Source: Gloeopeniophorella convolvens (Eukaryota; Basidiomycota; Agaricomycetes; Russulales). From it: DNA of 45,851 nucleotides. The translations under genes were made by a program, and so were the position numbers. Below are positions 41,716 through 45,851 of this stretch, piece by piece. Positions within the stretch are counted from its first letter, which is position 1, and each line of letters begins with the position of its first letter. Where the stretch lies: contig WTXD01000114.1 of NCBI GenBank assembly GCA_022496205.1, forward strand, positions 1-45,851, written 5' to 3'. Below the pieces are notes generated by a model. The model was given only the letters and a program-made list of their open reading frames with translations, had not been told where the DNA came from and searched no databases.

Positions 41716-42233
41716 GTTCGCGCACGTCGGCCGGATAGTACTAGCGTAGAGTAGGGACGTAGCTACAACATCACAAGGGCCAAAAGGGTCCAAAATATAT
41801 GTGTTCCGAATGCTCAGTTTGATGGCGGCTGCAACGCACGACAAGGCTCTTGAACTTATCGCCCGAGACATCTTAGACATAGAATGACAAGGCACTACAA
41901 CTTATGATGGATGAAGGTGACTTGTAGCACGCGATAAGATTGAGCTTCATTGACCAGGCATTGATACTTGCAACGGTTTACATGGGTGCTGAAAACTACA
42001 ATAATGGTGAAACTACAAGGGTATCCTAAAATTACCCGGCTCTGGTAGAATCGAGATACAACTCGCCGAATCAAAAAGGGTGCCACGGATCTCTCATCCT
42101 GGTCGACCCTTTTGACCTTTTAGGGCCTTACAAGGGCCCAAAATTTTTGTCCGGTTTTGGTGATGACCGGGGGTCCGATAGGAGGCACCTGGGTTTGTGG
42201 CGTGCATCAGGAAAAAGTGAATCCTGCTTTGTC
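41716..42233. other. Non-coding region before copia copy 2
   Basis: No gene. A weak inverted similarity exists between AAGGGCCAAAAGGGTCC (41774-41790) and GACCCTTTTGACCTTT (42104-42119), which may be the remains of a repeat. The five bases before the LTR are TTGTC (42229-42233), its expected TSD. Confidence 0.35.
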
Positions 42234-42759
42234 TGTTGAGACAGACAGGACTCAGGACAGGAAGGACGTCTCTGATTAGATTAGATAAGGGACTCGGTGA
42301 TCTGCGAGCTATCTGATCTACAATGTATATGACATCATTATGTTCTAGCCCCTAAGGCTATACCTACTTTCATTCCTGTTCTAGATTCTTCCGGGCTCTT
42401 CCATGACCCACATGCAGTTCCGGGTTGACCCACCTGCAGTTCCGGTCAACCCACTTTAGTTCCGCTTTCACATGGGTCTCTGGTTATCACATGTTGCTGT
42501 TGTTTATCACATGCAAACCACACTCCTTTTGTGTATATAAAGGACGCTGTTTTCGCCCTTGTAGCCTCAGTCTGTTGACTTCACTGACTGAGGCAAGTAC
42601 TTTACTTCCGGAACTTCCGGACTTGCACTTACCTAGTTACTTTAGCTTTGCTCTTGCTTGCCTAGGTATTGCGCCAATGACATTAAGTCTGTTGACTTCA
42701 CTGACTGAGCTTTGCTCTTGCTTGCCTAGTTGGCACCCTGTTTCTGCTGCGCTTCAACA
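42234..42759 (+). repeat. 5' LTR of copia copy 2 (526 bp)
   Basis: TGTTGA..TCAACA ends, TATA box at 42534-42541, same internal repeats as the other copies. Confidence 0.95.
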
Positions 42760-42771
42760 GGTTATGGGCCC
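42760..42771 (+). promoter_or_regulatory. Primer binding site of copia copy 2
   Basis: The sequence begins GTTATGGGCCC right after the LTR, as in copy 1, matching the anticodon arm of initiator tRNA. Confidence 0.6.
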
Positions 42772-43655
42772 TGGCCTTTAACTTTTTAGCAAGTCTTACT
42801 TCCGCACTCGCAACTCCCATTGTGAGTATCCTCCTCAGCGGCAAGGTGTTAACCCTGTCAGCACCTATGCGAGGCATAGGGGCTGTGCCTAGCACTTGGG
42901 CCTTGATGGCTTCCATGCGAGCATGTGGGAAGGAGCCAGGCGTGGCAGAACCACTGTAAGCTTCTCCATCCCACCCTGCGCATCATGGTCTCTGTACATA
43001 TCTATACTATACCAGTACTATACTTGTTCCTGGGGAAACCCCAGCAGCGTGCAGTAATTAGCCGCTGTCTGTGGAGCCAGAAGAGCGGCCTTATGCCCCT
43101 TAGGCAAGCAGGGGGGAAGCCCCTTGTGATGCTATTTGGCTAGTGAACGGTTGGCTGTCTGCCCTTCAGTGGGAGCGGTTTAGGCGTATAACAAGGCAGG
43201 GAACACCACCCTAGACCTTGCGTCTGTTACAACTGCACTACCCTACTTACAGTAGTACATAGGGATGAGCCTCATAGTTCCGCTCTTGCATGATTTTTGC
43301 GTCAGTACCAGGTCTTTATGACTATTGGGAAACAGAGCGCCATGCATGATGAACAAATTGGACCCCCTTATCCATTGCCCCAATCATCTAGGGCTTAAGT
43401 AGAAGTTCCCCCATAGCGCACAGATGGGCTATTTCAATGCCGTCTCTGTGGTCGTGCCGGGCGGCTCACTTCTACGGTGGATTAGTTACAAATTGTACTA
43501 TACCAAGTCGCACTAAAGGGCTCTGGAGACTGGTCCAATTGGATCAGAGGTACAAGTTCACAGGCATGGGGGTTACGCTACAACCGCAACTATTCTTGCT
43601 ACCAGCAACACCTGTCGCTGACTGCTCCGCAACGACAGTGTAAATCATCGCAACT

Positions 43656-45419
43656 ATGCCAACTCCGTCCGGCAACCCCACCCCAGTCCAGGGGAACACT
43701 CCTCTTCCACCAGCGCAAGGCGCAACTGGCACCACATCCATTTCCCAAAATGTTGCCACCACTCACCAGACCAACTTTTCCTTCGTCATGCCCTCTTTCC
43801 TGCGCATTCCAGAGCTGGAAGAGACAAACTGGGCGGCATGGAACCAAAAGTTCCTATCTGCCCTTGGCATGAACGACTGCGCCATCCTCCTTGTTCACAC
43901 CTCTCCCCCTCCCGGAACTGATGCCTTCGACTGGGAACTCATGACCCGCCAGGTTACTGCATTCATGATGGGGTGCATCACCCTGGAAGTGTACTCGCAA
44001 GTCCTGGATGTCGAGTTTCCCTCGGTCAAGGAGAAATATGACCAGTTGCGCGTCCTTTACGGCGGCAACACAGTCATGAGAGGCTGGAACTTGTGGCGCG
44101 AGTTCAATGCGTGGCGCATTGACGACTCCCAACCCCTCGGTCCGCAGATCAGGCATCTGAAGGAGTTGCGCAAGCAACTTGCGGAAGTTGGCCTTGGCAA
44201 GTCGGAACTCGAGGTTTGCCTCACCCTTGTTAACGCTCTTGGTGGTACCAAGTACCAGGGGACTCAAGACGTCCTCTTGGCAACTCATGACCCCAAGACT
44301 TTTGTGCTCAAAGATATTGAGCCCCTGATCCAAAACGCTGAAGAGATCAGGGAAGGTCCTGCTGGTGGTGCACTCAATGCCACCAGGAAGTTTTCTTCCG
44401 GCAAGAAAGCGGAACCCTTTGATGGGGAATGCTTCTACTGTCACAAGAAAGGCCACAAAGCCAACACTTGCCACAAGAAAAAGGAGGACCTGAAGAAGAA
44501 GCGTCGCGAGAAGAAGGAGGCAGACAAGGGACAGAGTTCCGGAACTTCCGGAACTGCTGGGAACTCGGGGGGAACTGGAGGGAACTCCAACAAGGCGGCC
44601 AATGTACTTGCCGCTGTAGATACTTCTGCACATATCTCAGATGTGGAATCAGAAGTTGGAGTTTCCCTTTACTCGTTGGTTTCCTCCCACTGGATGATGG
44701 ACTCTGGTGCCACACACCATATTACGCCACACCGTTCTGACTTCAAAGATTATACCCTATCAGCAGGCAGCATTAGCCTAGGGGATAAGTCGTCGGTTCA
44801 CCAAGTTGGCTATGGCACCGTTGTCTTGCGGACTCCGGAAGAAAAGATCACGTTGTCGCATGTACTGCATGTTCCAGGTGTTTCAGGTCGCTTCCTGTCG
44901 ACCAGAGCACTCACACAACTCGGCGCAACTGTATCTTTTGGAGACCGTGGCTTTCAAATCGCTGTTAAGCAGCGTTGCATTGCAAAAGGGTACCTAGAGA
45001 ACAACTTGTATTGGTTGGATTCTCAATTACGGTCCCTTAGTATGTATGTACAGGATAGCGCAAGCTATAAAGTCTGGCATCAGCGGATGGGTCACCTAGC
45101 CTATGGTACCCTGGAACGCTATGTAGAGCCTGCAGTTACTGGCTTTACTGTGGACAGTGCCTCGGAAGTCCCCGCAACTCCCTGCGTTGGCTGCCAACTC
45201 GGCAAGTCACACAGACAGGAGTTCCCCAGTTCTTACAAAAGGGCAACTCGTCCCTTTGAGGTCGTTCATACAGACCTTGTAGGAAAAATGCAGACGCAGT
45301 CTCTCCAACGTCACTGGTACATCGCAACGTTCATAGATGACTACAGCAGTCACGCTGTAGTGTACTACCTTAAAACCAAGGACAGATTCAGTAAAGCCCT
45401 TACTGAGTACTTAGCGTGA
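43656..45419 (+). pseudogene. Copia copy 2 Gag-protease-integrase segment, stopped in integrase
   Basis: An open frame of 587 codons runs uninterrupted from Gag through the protease (MDSGAT) into integrase. The CCHC knuckle is CFYCHKKGHKANTC. The pre-integrase zinc finger and the first catalytic Asp (VVHTDLVGKM) are present. TGA at 45417-45419 replaces the TGG of copy 1 (EYLAWGETQ), before the second catalytic Asp. The two copies therefore carry complementary lesions: each is intact where the other is stopped. Confidence 0.9.
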
Positions 45420-45851
45420 GGGGAAACCCAAACATCTAGTAAACTCAAGGTGCTACACTCCGACCGAGGTGGAGAATACATGAACGGTACCGTTGAGGAC
45501 TTGCTGAAGCAGAGGGGGATAGAGCACTATACCATGATGCCTCACTCATCGCAGCAAAATGGTAGAGCCGAGCGATTCAATCGCACAATCATGGATAAGG
45601 CACTCGCAATGCTTCATGCAAGTGGTCTTTCCAACAGCTTTTGGGAATATGCAGTAGCAACTGCGGTTCATGTCTACAACCGTTCCCCTATCAGACGTCT
45701 GCAATGGCGCACACCTGTTGAGCTCTGGGGACTTAGTCACCCCCCGGATGTCTCATACTTCCGCATTTTTGGATGCAGGGCATATGTACATGTCCCTAAG
45801 GATGGACGGAAGAAGCTGGATGCTAAGGCATTCCCAGCAACGTTCATCAGG
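45420..45851 (+). pseudogene. Copia copy 2 distal integrase, after the stop
   Basis: The same frame resumes after the TGA and carries HSDRGGEY and NGRAERFNRT with the second Asp and the Glu of the D,D-35-E triad, then VYNRSPIRRLQWRTP. It continues past the window end. It would be translated only by stop readthrough. Confidence 0.85.

Larger units (their letters stand above)
42234..45851 (+). mobile_element. Ty1/copia LTR retrotransposon, copy 2, running off the window
   Basis: Same family and orientation as copy 1. LTR, leader and gag start have the same spacing (897 bp from LTR end to ATG), and sequence is about 98% identical by eye. The window ends within the sequence after integrase. It has CAA where copy 1 has the TAA at 3673, but carries its own in-frame TGA at 45417-45419. 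Confidence 0.95.

Noticed and set aside
1..45851. tRNA or rRNA genes
   Set aside because: No cloverleaf or rRNA core sequence was recognised; the only tRNA-related match is the copia primer site.

Overview
The window looks like an accessory, repeat-rich stretch of a filamentous basidiomycete (Agaricomycete) genome. Genes have short introns of about 48-67 bp with GT..AG borders. Families typical of mushroom-forming fungi are present: tandem F-box/LRR-like proteins, UstYa-like (DUF3328) proteins, an orphan seven-helix membrane protein, an SPT5-like KOW protein and a DUF6698-like protein. LTR retrotransposons are mixed among them. There is no sign of operons, Shine-Dalgarno sites or prokaryotic genes.

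Left block (1-12.4 kb): a nest of retroelements. A Ty1/copia element (1105-7427, two 526-bp LTRs, TSD CATTC) sits inside the reverse transcriptase gene of a minus-strand Ty3/gypsy element (1-1104 plus 7428 to about 11285). The gypsy element abuts, and probably interrupts, the RNase H region of a second copia subfamily (about 11286-12021). The 285-bp LTR of that subfamily in turn ends inside an unrecognised minus-strand reading frame. All of these elements carry inactivating lesions, or are truncated.

Middle block (13-24 kb): single-copy host genes. These are an alpha/beta hydrolase of the proline iminopeptidase type (13539-14508, minus), a seven-helix membrane protein (15177-16405, minus), and a trio in which two UstYa-like genes (17466-18107 and 20112-20777, minus) flank a single-pass But2-C-like protein (18882-19864, plus). 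A possible 52-aa secreted peptide lies at 22107-22320. Two inverted copies of a ~250-bp TA-flanked MITE lie at 13033 and 23061. The second is nested in a 966-bp TIR element (22806-23771).

F-box block (24-35.7 kb): six F-box paralogs in two subgroups. Genes 1-3 are tandem on plus, gene 4 is on minus, and genes 5-6 are tandem on plus. Five of the six share a phase-1 intron just before the F-box. Gene 5 has a premature stop and gene 6 has lost its C-terminal half, so the cluster shows birth and decay together.

Right block (37-45.9 kb): a copia solo LTR without target-site duplication (37083-37608) sits exactly at the broken 5' end of an SPT5-like KOW pseudogene (37609-39098). A DUF6698-like gene with one apparent frameshift follows (39496-41715). 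A second copy of the first copia element (42234 to the window end) carries a different nonsense mutation from the first copy.

Exon structures were derived by eye from splice consensus, reading phase and paralog comparison. No database search was run, so family names rest on recognised motifs.
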